NCBI GenBank assembly: GCA_910584845.1
Contig: CAJUDH010000001.1
Location: forward strand, 183,331 to 247,330
DNA from: an uncultured Lachnospiraceae bacterium
Lineage (GTDB): Bacteria > Bacillota > Clostridia > Lachnospirales > Lachnospiraceae
DNA: 64,000 nucleotides
Direction: 5' to 3'
The position numbers were made by a program, and so were the translations under genes. The notes below the pieces were generated by a model, which saw only the letters and a list, made by a program, of their open reading frames with translations, had not been told where the DNA came from and ran no database searches. Of the stretch, positions 43,884-52,513 are shown in pieces (position 1 is the first letter of the stretch; the number at the start of each line of letters is the position of its first letter).

Positions 43884-43935
43884 TTCCATTTCCTCCATAT
43901 TAAGATTATTTTTATTTTCTTTCTTCCGCCTTGTC

Positions 43936-44430
43936 CTATGCGGTTTCGCCCTGCTTCTCAGCAATCTGGTTAAGCACACGGGCAAGGTTTGCTATCGGAG
44001 ACTGCATGCTGCCAAACAGCCTGCCCAGCAATACATCTCTGGACGGGATCGTGGCAATGGCCTGCATTCCCTTTGCGTCATAATAAGTGCCTTCTACGAT
44101 ACCGGCCTTGATCTCCAGCTGATTCGCCTTCTTAGCGAACTCAGCCAAAATCCTGGCAGGCGCCGTGGCATCATTCTTGGATACGGCAATAGCCGTAGGC
44201 CCTTCCAAATGGGGGTCAAGGGCGGCAAAATCCGTATTTTCCGTAGCACGGCGGATCAAAGTATTTTTATATACCTTGTAAACTACGCCGGCTTCCCTCA
44301 GCTTTTTGCGCAGCTCAGTATCCTGGGCAACGGTCAACCCACGGTAATCTACCGCTACCGCAGTCGCGGCTCCATCCAACAGCTCGGAAATCTCCGCTAC
44401 CACTGGCTGTTTTAACTCAACTTTTGCCAT
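43936..44430 (-). CDS. rplJ: 50S ribosomal protein L10
   Basis: A 164-residue protein that anchors the L7/L12 stalk and represses its own operon by binding the leader RNA. VDYRGLTVAQDTELRKKLREAG is the family signature; the C-terminal helix binds L7/L12 dimers. CAGGAGG precedes the ATG, and an L10-type leader lies upstream. Confidence 0.97.
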   Translation of the reverse strand: MAKVELKQPVVAEISELLDGAATAVAVDYRGLTVAQDTELRKKLREAGVVYKVYKNTLIRRATENTDFAALDPHLEGPTAIAVSKNDATAPARILAEFAKKANQLEIKAGIVEGTYYDAKGMQAIATIPSRDVLLGRLFGSMQSPIANLARVLNQIAEKQGETA

Positions 44431-44544
44431 GAATGTCTACCTCCTGTTAGATTTTGTGCGCCCCCGGATCCTGTACAATACCGGATTTCACGAAAGCGCG
44501 TCTTTCATCCCTAGCCGGGAACCGGCCGGGACGAATCGACTGCG

Positions 44545-44675
44545 AATACAATAGCCCCTCTGCCGGAATATGACAGAGGGGCCCTACAAAATCACTGTGA
44601 AAATGGCTTTGTATGTTTCCTCGGCAGGCGGCTTCACCTTACGCCTCACGGCACCTGCTGTCTTCGGCAGTCAAT
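44545..44675 (-). ncRNA. Ribosomal protein L10 leader RNA
   Basis: The minus-strand leader contains CCGAAGACAGCAGGTG followed, after a small stem, by AAGCCGCCTGCCGAGG (core 44619-44670), the conserved L10-binding motif of Firmicutes rplJL leaders. A second GC-rich hairpin (GCCCCTCTG / CAGAGGGGC, 44552-44582) stands between it and rplJ. Confidence 0.85.
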
Positions 44676-44683
44676 ACATGCGT

Positions 44684-44712
44684 ATCATAACATAACCTGT
44701 TTTTTTTGTCAA
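44684..44712 (-). promoter_or_regulatory. Promoter of rplJ-rplL
   Basis: Minus strand TTGACA (44707-44712), 17-base spacer, TATGAT (44684-44689), just before the L10 leader. Confidence 0.85.
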
Positions 44713-44763
44713 TGATATAATATGACTTTGTAATAACTCTATCGGAAATGCGTGATATTGGCT

Positions 44764-45459
44764 TTAGCTTAACAGTTTTGCCACATTCAGCTTTACGCCC
44801 GGCCCCATAGTAGAGGTCAGGGTAACGCTCTTAAGGAATGTCCCCTTGAGGGCACTGGGCCTTGCCTTGATAATCGCATCCATAAGCGTCTGGAAGTTGT
44901 CCGCTAGTTTGTCTTCCGTAAAGGAAGCCTTTCCAATGGGCACATGAATAATATTGGTCTTGTCTAATCTATATTCGATCTTACCGGCTTTAATATCGTT
45001 GATTGCTTTCGTGATGTCCATGGTTACGGTGCCGGCCTTCGGGTTCGGCATTAAGCCCTTGGGGCCAAGGATACGGCCCAGGCGGCCCACCACGCCCATC
45101 ATATCTGGCGTTGCCACAACCACGTCAAAATCCAGCCACCCTTCGTTCTGGATCTTCGGGATCAGCTCTTCCGCCCCGACGTAATTTGCCCCGGCAGCCT
45201 CGGCCTCATCTGCCTTTGCGCCCTTTGCAAATACAAGGATACGGACTACTTTACCCGTGCCATGGGGCAGTACTACCGCGCCACGGATCTGCTGGTCTGC
45301 ATGGCGGCCGTCACAGCCGGTCCGGATATGGGCTTCGATGGTTTCGTCAAATTTGGCAACCGCAGTCTTTTTTACCAGTGCAATTGCGTCTGCTGCTTCA
45401 TACTGTACGGAGCGGTCCACGTTCTTTGCCGCCTCGGCATATCTTTTTCCACGTTTCAT
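44764..45459 (-). CDS. rplA: 50S ribosomal protein L1
   Basis: A 231-residue L1-stalk protein with GKRYAEAAKNVD at the start, the two-domain signature region (PDMMGVVGRLGRILGPKGLMPNPKAGTV, here about residues 118-145) and KIEYRLDKTNIIHVPIGKASF. CCTCC on the plus strand marks a good ribosome site. It follows rplK with about 81 bases between. Confidence 0.97.
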   Translation of the reverse strand: MKRGKRYAEAAKNVDRSVQYEAADAIALVKKTAVAKFDETIEAHIRTGCDGRHADQQIRGAVVLPHGTGKVVRILVFAKGAKADEAEAAGANYVGAEELIPKIQNEGWLDFDVVVATPDMMGVVGRLGRILGPKGLMPNPKAGTVTMDITKAINDIKAGKIEYRLDKTNIIHVPIGKASFTEDKLADNFQTLMDAIIKARPSALKGTFLKSVTLTSTMGPGVKLNVAKLLS

Positions 45460-45540
45460 AATAATAACCTCCTGGTGGTATTGTCGGGGATTTTCCCTCC
45501 CACGCCTGTTTTCCGGATAATGGTTGACTATCTTCCCTTG

Positions 45541-45966
45541 CTATTCGCCAACGGTAATGCCCATGCTTCTGGCTGTGCCTGCGATCATGCTCATGGCCGC
45601 TTCCAGGTTTGCCGCATTGAGGTCGGGCATTTTGGTCTCGGCAATTTTTTGCAGGTCGGCTTTGGAAATGGTAGCCACCTTGGTTTTGTTAGGAGTTGCG
45701 GAACCGGATTTAACCTTGCAGTATTTCTTCAACAGCACGGCTGCCGGCGGGGTTTTGGTCACAAAGCTAAAGCTCCTGTCAGCATATACGGTAATGACTA
45801 CCGGAATGATCAGGTCACCCTGGTCTGCTGTCCTTGCGTTAAACTCTTTCGTAAACTGTACGATATTCACGCCATGCTGGCCCAGTGCAGGTCCAACGGG
45901 CGGAGCCGGTGTGGCCTTCCCTGCCGGAATTTGCAATTTGATGTAACCAGTTACTTTCTTTGCCAT
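45541..45966 (-). CDS. rplK: 50S ribosomal protein L11
   Basis: A 141-residue protein of the GTPase-associated centre: N-terminal domain with IPAGKATPAPPVGPALGQHG and C-terminal rRNA-binding domain with KTPPAAVLLKK and GTARSMGI. Standard length, placed between nusG and rplA as usual. Confidence 0.97.
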   Translation of the reverse strand: MAKKVTGYIKLQIPAGKATPAPPVGPALGQHGVNIVQFTKEFNARTADQGDLIIPVVITVYADRSFSFVTKTPPAAVLLKKYCKVKSGSATPNKTKVATISKADLQKIAETKMPDLNAANLEAAMSMIAGTARSMGITVGE

Positions 45967-46060
45967 GATAATGACCTCCTATAATGTGGTGTTGTCGGGG
46001 ACGTCCCTCCCACGTTGTTACCTTGCGGCGCCTTCTGCCGCGCGGCCAGAAATAGGGCCG

Positions 46061-46576
46061 CTACATTTTCTTGACTTCTGTGAAGCTTAATTCGACCGGC
46101 GTCTCCCGGCCGAACATCTCGACATTGATAATCAGGGTCTTTTTCCCTTCGTTGATGGACTTCACTGCACCGATGGTATCTTTCCAGGCTCCGGCAGTTA
46201 CCACGATGGTATCCCCCTCCTCGTAGCCGACGACCACGTCCTTCTTGCCAAACCCAAGGCCCGCCATCTCTTCCTCGCTCAGAGGTACCGGTTTGGAACC
46301 CGGGCCTACAAAGCCCGTGACCCCTCGGGTGTTGCGTACCACGTACCAGGTGTCGTCATTCATCACCATATGGATCAGCACATAGCCCGGGAACATCTTC
46401 TTGTCCGCCAGCTTCTCCACGCCGTTCTTCAGCTCGGATACCTCCAGCATGGGGACGGACACGCCCAGGATCTGATCCTGAAGGTTGCGGTTTGCAATGG
46501 TTTTCTCAATGTCCATCTTTACTTTGTTCTCGTAACCCGAATAGGTATGAACCACATACCACTTTGCCTCTGACAT
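46061..46576 (-). CDS. nusG: Transcription termination/antitermination factor NusG
   Basis: A 171-residue RNA-polymerase-bound factor with the NGN domain (AKWYVVHTYSGYENKVK, FPGYVLIHMVMND, VRNTRGVTGFVG) and a C-terminal KOW domain (EEGDTIVVTAGAWKDTIGAVKSI). It follows secE by about 20 bases. Confidence 0.97.
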   Translation of the reverse strand: MSEAKWYVVHTYSGYENKVKMDIEKTIANRNLQDQILGVSVPMLEVSELKNGVEKLADKKMFPGYVLIHMVMNDDTWYVVRNTRGVTGFVGPGSKPVPLSEEEMAGLGFGKKDVVVGYEEGDTIVVTAGAWKDTIGAVKSINEGKKTLIINVEMFGRETPVELSFTEVKKM

Positions 46577-46595
46577 AGCATCATCCTCGCCTCAA

Positions 46596-46799
46596 TCAAA
46601 TAATAAAGCTGAATCCCCATTTGATAATAAAGTCCAGGATCCCGATGACAGTGCCAAGCACTATGGTAATCGCCACCACCGTAAGGCTTTGCTTTGCCAC
46701 CGTCTCCTGATCCGGCCATACGACCTTTTTAAACTCAGCCTTCAACCCTTTGATATAGCTCGGCTTGGGAGCTTTATCGGCCTTCGTAGTTTCTGCCAT
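46596..46799 (-). CDS. secE: Preprotein translocase subunit SecE
   Basis: A 67-residue one-helix SecE: the amphipathic FKKVVWPDQETV motif followed by a single membrane helix (about 38-58). Two adjacent ATGs (46802 and 46799) are both compatible with the AGGAG site, so the start may be one residue longer. Confidence 0.94.
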   Translation of the reverse strand: MAETTKADKAPKPSYIKGLKAEFKKVVWPDQETVAKQSLTVVAITIVLGTVIGILDFIIKWGFSFII

Positions 46800-46811
46800 C
46801 ATCCACACTCC

Positions 46812-46961
46812 TTATTTGGTTTCCTTGTGCAAAGTATGCCTTTTGCAAAATCTACAATACTTTTTGGTTTCCATGCGGTCCGGATGGGTTTTCTTATCCT
46901 TCGTCTTGTTATAATTCCGCTGCTTACATTCCGTACATGCCAATGTAATTCTTGTGCGCAC
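46812..46961 (-). CDS. rpmG: 50S ribosomal protein L33
   Basis: A 49-residue protein read from a GTG at 46961 (GGAGG nine bases upstream): MRTRITLACTECKQRNYN, then KKTHPDRMETKKYCRFCKRHTLHKETK. The CTEC and CRFC pairs make it the zinc-binding form. It is the usual first gene of the rpmG-secE-nusG string. Confidence 0.92.
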   Translation of the reverse strand: MRTRITLACTECKQRNYNKTKDKKTHPDRMETKKYCRFCKRHTLHKETK

Positions 46962-47045
46962 AACTTCCACCTCCACTCAATATTCTTGGTTTCACGGCCT
47001 TTTTGAGCATAAAAAAAAGACCTAAGCTCTTCCATTCGCCACTCC

Positions 47046-47074
47046 ACTATACCACAACAAAGGTAAGGAGTCAA
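47046..47074 (-). promoter_or_regulatory. Promoter of rpmG-secE-nusG
   Basis: Minus strand TTGACT (47069-47074), 17-base spacer, extended -10 TGTGGTATAGT with TATAGT at 47046-47051. Confidence 0.8.
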
Positions 47075-47126
47075 TCTTTTTTTCCGTTATTGGAAAGAAT
47101 TGGCCCCCGCTTAACCAAAAGCCCGT

Positions 47127-47870
47127 TTACCCGGCTCCCCCGGTACAAATAACGACAAAATAGACCTGTTTCACACCGGCGGCTTTTAATGTCCGGGAAC
47201 AAGCTTCCATAGTACTGCCCGTGGTATAAATGTCATCTACCAGGATAACGGTTTCAGGGAGTTTCGGATACGCAATATGCCGTTTTTTAGGAAAATCAGA
47301 GATTTGAAAGGCATCCTGCAGATTTTGCAGCCTTTCGGACGGGTTTAAATTACGTTGGGGGGCTGTTTTTTTGCTGCGGACAAGCAGGTTGGCTTCCATG
47401 GGTATCCCCCATATCCTGCCCAGGCGCCCGGCCAGCTCTTCCGCCTGGTTAAAGCCCCTTTGCCTCCTGCGGGACGGATGGACCGGAACCGGGATTAGCA
47501 GCCCGGCATGCCAATGGGAAACGGCCCTTTGAAACCGCCGGCCCATAACATCCGCATAAAAATCCAGATATTCCCGCCGGTTTTTATATTTTATGGCTGC
47601 CATGGACCGGCGGGCGGCATCGTTATAGTTGAGCAGCGCCAAACCGGCTTCAAACGTTTTAGGGCGGCGGGCGCAGTCCGGGCAATATTCCAGGTAATCC
47701 CCCAACACTTCCTTGCCACATTTCCTGCAGGCTGGCGGCCGGACAGGGGACAAATGTGCAATACAGCCCGGGCAGGCCAGCCCTCCCACAGGCTGGGCGA
47801 CCTCCCCGCAAACCGGGCACCGGCGTGGGAACAATAAGCAGATGAAACCTTCTTTTATACGTTTCCTCAT
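47127..47870 (-). CDS. ComF family protein (phosphoribosyltransferase-like)
   Basis: A 247-residue protein with an N-terminal double zinc finger (CPVC, CPGC, CRKC, CPDC) and a C-terminal phosphoribosyltransferase fold with VILVDDIYTTGSTMEA. ComF helps in DNA uptake in competent bacteria and may act with primosomal and recombination proteins. It overlaps recD2 by 4 bases (its ATG overlaps the recD2 stop), and this pairing with a helicase suggests DNA processing, but no other competence genes are here. Confidence 0.9.
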   Translation of the reverse strand: MRKRIKEGFICLLFPRRCPVCGEVAQPVGGLACPGCIAHLSPVRPPACRKCGKEVLGDYLEYCPDCARRPKTFEAGLALLNYNDAARRSMAAIKYKNRREYLDFYADVMGRRFQRAVSHWHAGLLIPVPVHPSRRRQRGFNQAEELAGRLGRIWGIPMEANLLVRSKKTAPQRNLNPSERLQNLQDAFQISDFPKKRHIAYPKLPETVILVDDIYTTGSTMEACSRTLKAAGVKQVYFVVICTGGAG

Positions 47871-50149
47871 TCAACCTCCGTAAGATCCTTTATCCGTTCT
47901 TTTAACCCGGTATAACGCCGTTGTTCTGCCTCGTTATCCACCATCTCCTGGAACACCTCCGGAACGCCTACCAGGCAGACACAGGATTTGGCCCGGGTTA
48001 CCGCCGTGTAGATCAGGTTCCGGCTCATAAGCATGCGGGGGCCGGGGTAAACCGGGATCACAACTGCCGGATATTCGCTGCCCTGGGATTTATGGATGGT
48101 GATGGCATATGCCAGCTCCAGTTCCTCCAGTTGCTTATAGCTGTAATCCACCATACGGCCTTCGTCAAATTCTACCGTAATTTCTTCCGAAAATCCGTTG
48201 ATTGCCCGGATAATCCCCATATCCCCGTTAAACACGCCGGTGCCGGAATCCACCGCTACCCCGTGGTTGTCCCGAACCTCCCATTCCATCTGGTAGTTGT
48301 TCTTTATCTGCATCACTTTATCGCCGACCCGGTAAACCGTGCCGCCGGCTTCTTTTTCCTGGCGGGAAGGGGACGGCGGGTTTAAGCATTCCTGCAGGAC
48401 GGCGTTGAGCCGTTCCACCCCCAAAACCCCTTTCCGCATAGGGGTCATAATCTGGATATCCAGGGGATGGGCATGGACATACCCGGGAAGCTTGTCTTTC
48501 ACTAAAGCCACCATAGCCTTAACAATGGCGTCCGGCTGCCCTCCCCGGATAAACAAAAAATCCCGGCTGGGTTTCCCCAAGAAGACCTGTTCCCCGGCGT
48601 TTATTTTATGGGCATTGACAATAATATCGCTTTCCGCTGCCTGCCGGAATATCCGGTTCAGGCATACCACACAAAAACAGCCGGATTCAATAATATCCCG
48701 CAGCACATTCCCCGCCCCTACGCTTGGCAGCTGGTTCACGTCCCCTACCAGGATCAGCCGGGTCCCCGGGCTGATGGCCCGCAGCAATGCATGCATCAAA
48801 TAAATATCCACCATGGAAGTTTCGTCAATAATAACCGCGTCCGCCTCCAATGGGTTTTCTTCATTACGCTCAAAATGCATGCCTGACGTCCCCGCGCCGC
48901 CGTCGGGCATGCCTGTCAGTTCCAGCAGGCGGTGGATGGTGCGCGCCTCATAGCCGGTTGCTTCCGTCATCCGTTTGGCTGCCCGGCCGGTAGGCGCTGC
49001 CAGCAATATGGACATCCCTTCCTGCTCAAAGTAACGGATTATGGTATTGATGGTTGTAGTCTTTCCGGTACCGGGCCCTCCAGTGATAACTAAAAGGCCG
49101 CTGTTGACCGCCTGGGTCACCGCCCGGATCTGCAAGGCATCCGGCTCGATTTGCTCCTGTGCCCGGATCTGTTCCAAACGGCTGCGGATACGCCCTTCCG
49201 GCTCCTTGCCCCGGATATTCAAATCATGCAGCATCTGCGCGGTACTTTGCTCCATGTAATAATATTGGGATGCGTAGACGTGGACGCCAGGCCGGGCCGG
49301 CGGCCCCTCTTCCGGCCTGCCCCCCTCCTTTTCCCCGGCCTGCCCCTCTCCGGTTTTTACCACAACCTTTTTTTCCATCTGCAGGTCCATCAGGTACTTA
49401 ACCATCGCCTCCGGGGCCACATGTAAAAGCTCCGATGCATTTTTCAGCAGCTCTTCTAACGGCAAATATGTATGCCCGTTGGCCACGGACTGCAAAAGGC
49501 AATAAAACAAACCGCTCCGGATCCGGAAATCCGAATCCGCCAATATTCCTGCCCGCTGCGCAATCTCGTCGGCTATTTTAAAGCCAACCCCCTGGATGTC
49601 GTCAGCCATTTTATAAGGGTTCTCCCGTATGACCCCATAAAGCTCCGGGCCATACCTTTGGTATATTTTCAAAGCCAGGTTCATGGAAATGCCGTAACCC
49701 TGCAAAAACATCATGGCCTGGCGCATTTCCTTTTTTTCTTCCATCTGCTCGGCAAAGGCCCGGGCCATCTTTTCGCTGATCCCCTTAACCTCTGCCAGCC
49801 GTTCCGGCTCTTCCTCCATTACCCGGAAAGTATCTGCTTTGAAACGGCGTACAATCCTGGCCGCAAGCGCCGACTTAATCCCCCGTATGGCGCCGGATGA
49901 CAGGTAACGCTCCATGGAAGCCGCGTCCTCCGGCTCCTTCAGTTCATAACGCTCCACCTGGATCTGTTCCCCATACATCGGATGCTCGGTTTCCCGCCCC
50001 TCTGCCTCGATCAAATCCCCTTCATTGATGTAAGCGAAACTCCCCACCAGCACGTACTCGTTGCCCTCGCTGTTTACTTCCAGGACAGAATATCCGTTTT
50101 CCTCGTTGCGGTATTTAATTTTTTCTACATACCCTTTTACCGTCGCCAT
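47867..50149 (-). CDS. recD2: ATP-dependent 5'-3' DNA helicase RecD2
   Basis: A 760-residue RecD-like superfamily 1B helicase of the type found without RecBC. An N-terminal OB-like and helix-hairpin-helix part (residues 1-200, with VKGISEKMARAF and VQGVGFKIADEIA variants) is followed by Walker A GGPGTGKTTTINTI, Walker B AVIIDETSMVD, LVGDVNQLPSVGAG and, near the end, TIHKSQGSEYPAVVIP. A Gly/Glu/Pro-rich loop of about 25 residues (about 270-295) is inserted before the motor domain. All motor motifs are intact. Confidence 0.95.
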   Translation of the reverse strand: MATVKGYVEKIKYRNEENGYSVLEVNSEGNEYVLVGSFAYINEGDLIEAEGRETEHPMYGEQIQVERYELKEPEDAASMERYLSSGAIRGIKSALAARIVRRFKADTFRVMEEEPERLAEVKGISEKMARAFAEQMEEKKEMRQAMMFLQGYGISMNLALKIYQRYGPELYGVIRENPYKMADDIQGVGFKIADEIAQRAGILADSDFRIRSGLFYCLLQSVANGHTYLPLEELLKNASELLHVAPEAMVKYLMDLQMEKKVVVKTGEGQAGEKEGGRPEEGPPARPGVHVYASQYYYMEQSTAQMLHDLNIRGKEPEGRIRSRLEQIRAQEQIEPDALQIRAVTQAVNSGLLVITGGPGTGKTTTINTIIRYFEQEGMSILLAAPTGRAAKRMTEATGYEARTIHRLLELTGMPDGGAGTSGMHFERNEENPLEADAVIIDETSMVDIYLMHALLRAISPGTRLILVGDVNQLPSVGAGNVLRDIIESGCFCVVCLNRIFRQAAESDIIVNAHKINAGEQVFLGKPSRDFLFIRGGQPDAIVKAMVALVKDKLPGYVHAHPLDIQIMTPMRKGVLGVERLNAVLQECLNPPSPSRQEKEAGGTVYRVGDKVMQIKNNYQMEWEVRDNHGVAVDSGTGVFNGDMGIIRAINGFSEEITVEFDEGRMVDYSYKQLEELELAYAITIHKSQGSEYPAVVIPVYPGPRMLMSRNLIYTAVTRAKSCVCLVGVPEVFQEMVDNEAEQRRYTGLKERIKDLTEVE

Positions 50150-50329
50150 ATATGTATCCGCCGATTCCTTTTATCGCCCCTGCATACCGCTACCCCGCCC
50201 CACGGCCGCCGCTTTTGCCCTGTGGGCAATGGCTTGGCCGGGCCGGCGGCGCACCCGCATCTCCATCCCAAAGCGCTTGTTAAGCCGCAAACGTTTCATG
50301 CCCCGCCAGCTGCGCCGGATTTTCCGGCC

Positions 50330-50365
50330 GCAAAAACCAGCCGGAGACGAACCGCCTCTCCGGCT
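50330..50365 (-). terminator. Terminator of mreB
   Basis: Nine-base stem AGCCGGAGA / TCTCCGGCT (50339-50347 with 50357-50365), then GGTTTTTG on the minus strand, about 40 bases past the mreB stop. Confidence 0.75.
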
Positions 50366-50405
50366 TTCGGGCCAATGGTGCCGCATAAGGGCCTCTCCGG
50401 AAACA

Positions 50406-51410
50406 TCAATACTCCCGGCCTTTTCCCTCACCATGCTGGAATTCTATAAATTTACCGGTACCGATTGCCACCGCAGTCAACGGTTCTTCCGCCACTAAAG
50501 TGGTAATCCCAGACTTTTCTTCAATCAGCTGGTCCAGTCCGTTTAATAGGGCCCCTCCCCCTGTCATTACGATCCCCCTGTCAAAAATGTCCGCTGCCAG
50601 TTCCGGCGGAGTGCGTTCCAATACATTGTGGACCGCATCCACAATCTGCATGGCCGGCTCGCGCAATGCCTCCAAAGTCTCGTCGGAAGTAACTACGATC
50701 GTTTTCGGCAAACCGGTAACCAGGTTACGCCCCCGCACTTCCATGGTCAGGACTTCCGGCCGGCGGTAAGCCGCACCGATGTTAATCTTAATCTCCTCGG
50801 CTGTCCGTTCCCCGATCAGTAGGTTGTGTTTCTTTCTCATATACCGGACCAAGGCCTCGTCAAAATCATCGCCCGCCACCTTAATGGAAGTGCTGACTAC
50901 CGGACCTCCCAGGGAAATCACCGCAATATCGGCCGTACCGCCGCCGATATCCACAATCATGTTCCCGCAAGCCTTGGCAATATCAATACCCGCGCCGATT
51001 GCCGCCGCTACCGGCTCCTCGATGATTACCACATCCCTGGCCCCGGCATTGTATGTGGCGTCCTCCACGGCTTTCCGCTCCACTTCCGTTGCGCCGCTGG
51101 GAATGCATACCGCGATACGGGGCTTACGCAATGTACGCTTGCCCACGGCTTTTGTAATAAAATATTTTAGCATTTTCTCCGTCACGGTGTAATCGGAAAT
51201 CACGCCCTGGCGCAAAGGCCTTATGGCAATGATGTTGCCCGGCGTCCTTCCAATCATTAAGCGGGCCTCTTCGCCGATTGCCATAATTTTAGTTGTGTCC
51301 CGGTCTATGGCGACTACCGACGGCTCTTTCAGCACCACGCCTTTTCCCTTGATATATACTAAGATACTGGCCGTACCTAAATCAATCCCAATATCGTTGG
51401 ATACCAACAT
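50406..51410 (-). CDS. mreB: Rod-shape determining protein, MreB/Mbl type
   Basis: A 334-residue bacterial actin. DIGIDLGTASILVY is the phosphate-1 motif, IVDIGGGTADIAVISLGG the phosphate-2 motif, and ADIFDRGIVMTGGGALLNGLD the adenosine motif. The absence of adjacent mreC/mreD means it may be the Mbl or MreBH paralogue rather than MreB itself. It would guide lateral wall growth. GGAGG precedes the ATG; the leader is about 150 bases. Confidence 0.92.
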   Translation of the reverse strand: MLVSNDIGIDLGTASILVYIKGKGVVLKEPSVVAIDRDTTKIMAIGEEARLMIGRTPGNIIAIRPLRQGVISDYTVTEKMLKYFITKAVGKRTLRKPRIAVCIPSGATEVERKAVEDATYNAGARDVVIIEEPVAAAIGAGIDIAKACGNMIVDIGGGTADIAVISLGGPVVSTSIKVAGDDFDEALVRYMRKKHNLLIGERTAEEIKINIGAAYRRPEVLTMEVRGRNLVTGLPKTIVVTSDETLEALREPAMQIVDAVHNVLERTPPELAADIFDRGIVMTGGGALLNGLDQLIEEKSGITTLVAEEPLTAVAIGTGKFIEFQHGEGKGREY

Positions 51411-51565
51411 TCTTGTCCGTCCTCCTGTTCATTTCTTCCCCTATCCGTTTCCTGCCTGTAGCCCGTCCCGATTGGTACGTTTTGCTTCGCCCTTTATATC
51501 TTTTTTGCTGTTGCCCCTGTTTTCATCCTTGTGTTTCTATTTTTATTATTTGTCGAAGTTCTTTT

Positions 51566-51594
51566 ATTATATACAAATCCAAGATATTTTGAAA
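51566..51594 (-). promoter_or_regulatory. Promoter of mreB
   Basis: Minus strand TTTCAA (51589-51594), 17-base spacer, TATAAT (51566-51571). Confidence 0.65.
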
Positions 51595-51648
51595 GGGTTT
51601 TTTTATTTTTTATATATTTTATATTTTTTTAATTGTGCTGACATACTT

Positions 51649-51862
51649 TTGACATAATTCTTTCTTATAATATAGATACGTTACCCGGAAGGGTAACGGG
51701 CCTTTGTTTCAAGTGTATACTTGAAATTTTAAAGCTTTTTCATACTCATACCTGCCAGAAGAAATTCTGGCAGGCCCCCCTAAAACCATTTTCTTTTATT
51801 TGTATACCTACCATTCCCAAAAGTAATGCAAAAACCCGCCGGATACCGGCGGGTTTTTGCAT
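51649..51862 (+). ncRNA. Candidate structured small RNA with own promoter and terminator
   Basis: TTGACA (51649-51654) with a 16-base spacer to TATAGA (51671-51676) could start transcription near 51683. The next 180 bases contain hairpins GTTACCC/GGGTAAC (51680-51697, which overlaps the predicted start so may form only if transcription begins earlier), TTTCAAG/CTTGAAA (51707-51726) and CCTGCCAGAA/TTCTGGCAGG (51751-51774), and end in a perfect 17-base-arm hairpin with a T tract (51826-51862). No coding frame fits. I do not recognise the family. Confidence 0.4.
51826..51862. terminator. Strong bidirectional terminator
   Basis: Perfect 17-base arms (ATGCAAAAACCCGCCGG and complement) around ATA, giving a CG-rich stem with A tract before and T tract after. 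Confidence 0.85.
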
Positions 51863-51943
51863 ACAGCCTACACCACGGTTTTTACACCTTGGCTTGCCCC
51901 CCTGCATACATTAGTTACAACACAAAATGAAGAAGTGGAAAAC

Positions 51944-52171
51944 ATGGTTCTGCCATTAAGCTATATAAAACCCGGGGAACAGGCCCATGTGGTCTGGTTA
52001 GCCAGTGAAGCCCATATGAAACAGCGGCTTTTGGACTTAGGGTTTGCCCCGGACGAAAGCCTTTCCTGCGTTTTGAAATCCCCCCGGGGCGGCATGGGGG
52101 CTTACCTGGTCCGCGGCGCCGTCATCGCCTTACGCCAGGAAAATGCCAACGAAATTTTCGTGGAAATATAG
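51944..52171 (+). CDS. FeoA-domain protein
   Basis: A 75-residue SH3-like FeoA domain protein (MVLPLSYIKPGEQAHVVWLA, then RLLDLGFAPDESLSCVLKSP and YLVRGAVIALRQENANEIFV). FeoA assists the FeoB ferrous iron transporter, but no feoB is in this window, so this may be a stand-alone paralogue. The ribosome site is weak (AGTGGA). A possible promoter TTGGCT-17-TAGTTA lies at 51889-51917. The longer frame beginning at 51857 runs back into a terminator and is not used. Confidence 0.82.
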   Translation: MVLPLSYIKPGEQAHVVWLASEAHMKQRLLDLGFAPDESLSCVLKSPRGGMGAYLVRGAVIALRQENANEIFVEI

Positions 52172-52185
52172 GCGCAACACGTAAA

Positions 52186-52220
52186 AATACCCCACAGCCT
52201 GCTGTGGGGTATTACTTTTT
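52186..52220 (+). terminator. Terminator of the feoA-like gene
   Basis: Thirteen-base perfect stem AATACCCCACAGC / GCTGTGGGGTATT (52186-52198 with 52201-52213) followed by ACTTTTTT, 14 bases past the stop. Because of the converging gene it may serve both directions. Confidence 0.88.
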
Positions 52221-52345
52221 TAATCGTCTTCTTCGTCTTCTTCCATAGCAATGGCAGCAGCCGTGCTGGCAACCGCAGTCACTGTGGCCACAACGGCAAA
52301 AATTATAATCATCAGCACTCCGCCCATAAAAAACATTAATTCCAT
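52220..52345 (-). CDS. Small membrane protein of 41 residues with acidic tail
   Basis: From ATG 52345, with AGGAGGG seven bases upstream, the product is MELMFFMGGVLMIIIFAVVA and then TVTAVASTAAAIAMEEDEEDD: one membrane helix of about 25 residues and a tail of Glu and Asp. It ends at a terminator. The good ribosome site and clean topology favour a real gene. I do not know its family or function. Confidence 0.6.
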   Translation of the reverse strand: MELMFFMGGVLMIIIFAVVATVTAVASTAAAIAMEEDEEDD

Positions 52346-52513
52346 TTTAATCCCTCCTATAACGGCCCCAAGGCCAAATTCCTCCCACGGCCACGTCCCG
52401 CTATGCCCGCCGGTCAATTTTCTTCAGTATACCACATTTCAACCAGGAATTCAACGCAAGAATCGGCAACATATCCCGAAGGCCATCCCTGTCGCCATCT
52501 GCCCAGCAAGGCG

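Noticed and set aside
50171..50434. Minus-strand 87-codon open frame after mreB
   Set aside because: It overlaps the mreB end and its terminator, is Arg-rich as expected of chance GC-rich frames, and lacks a good ribosome site.
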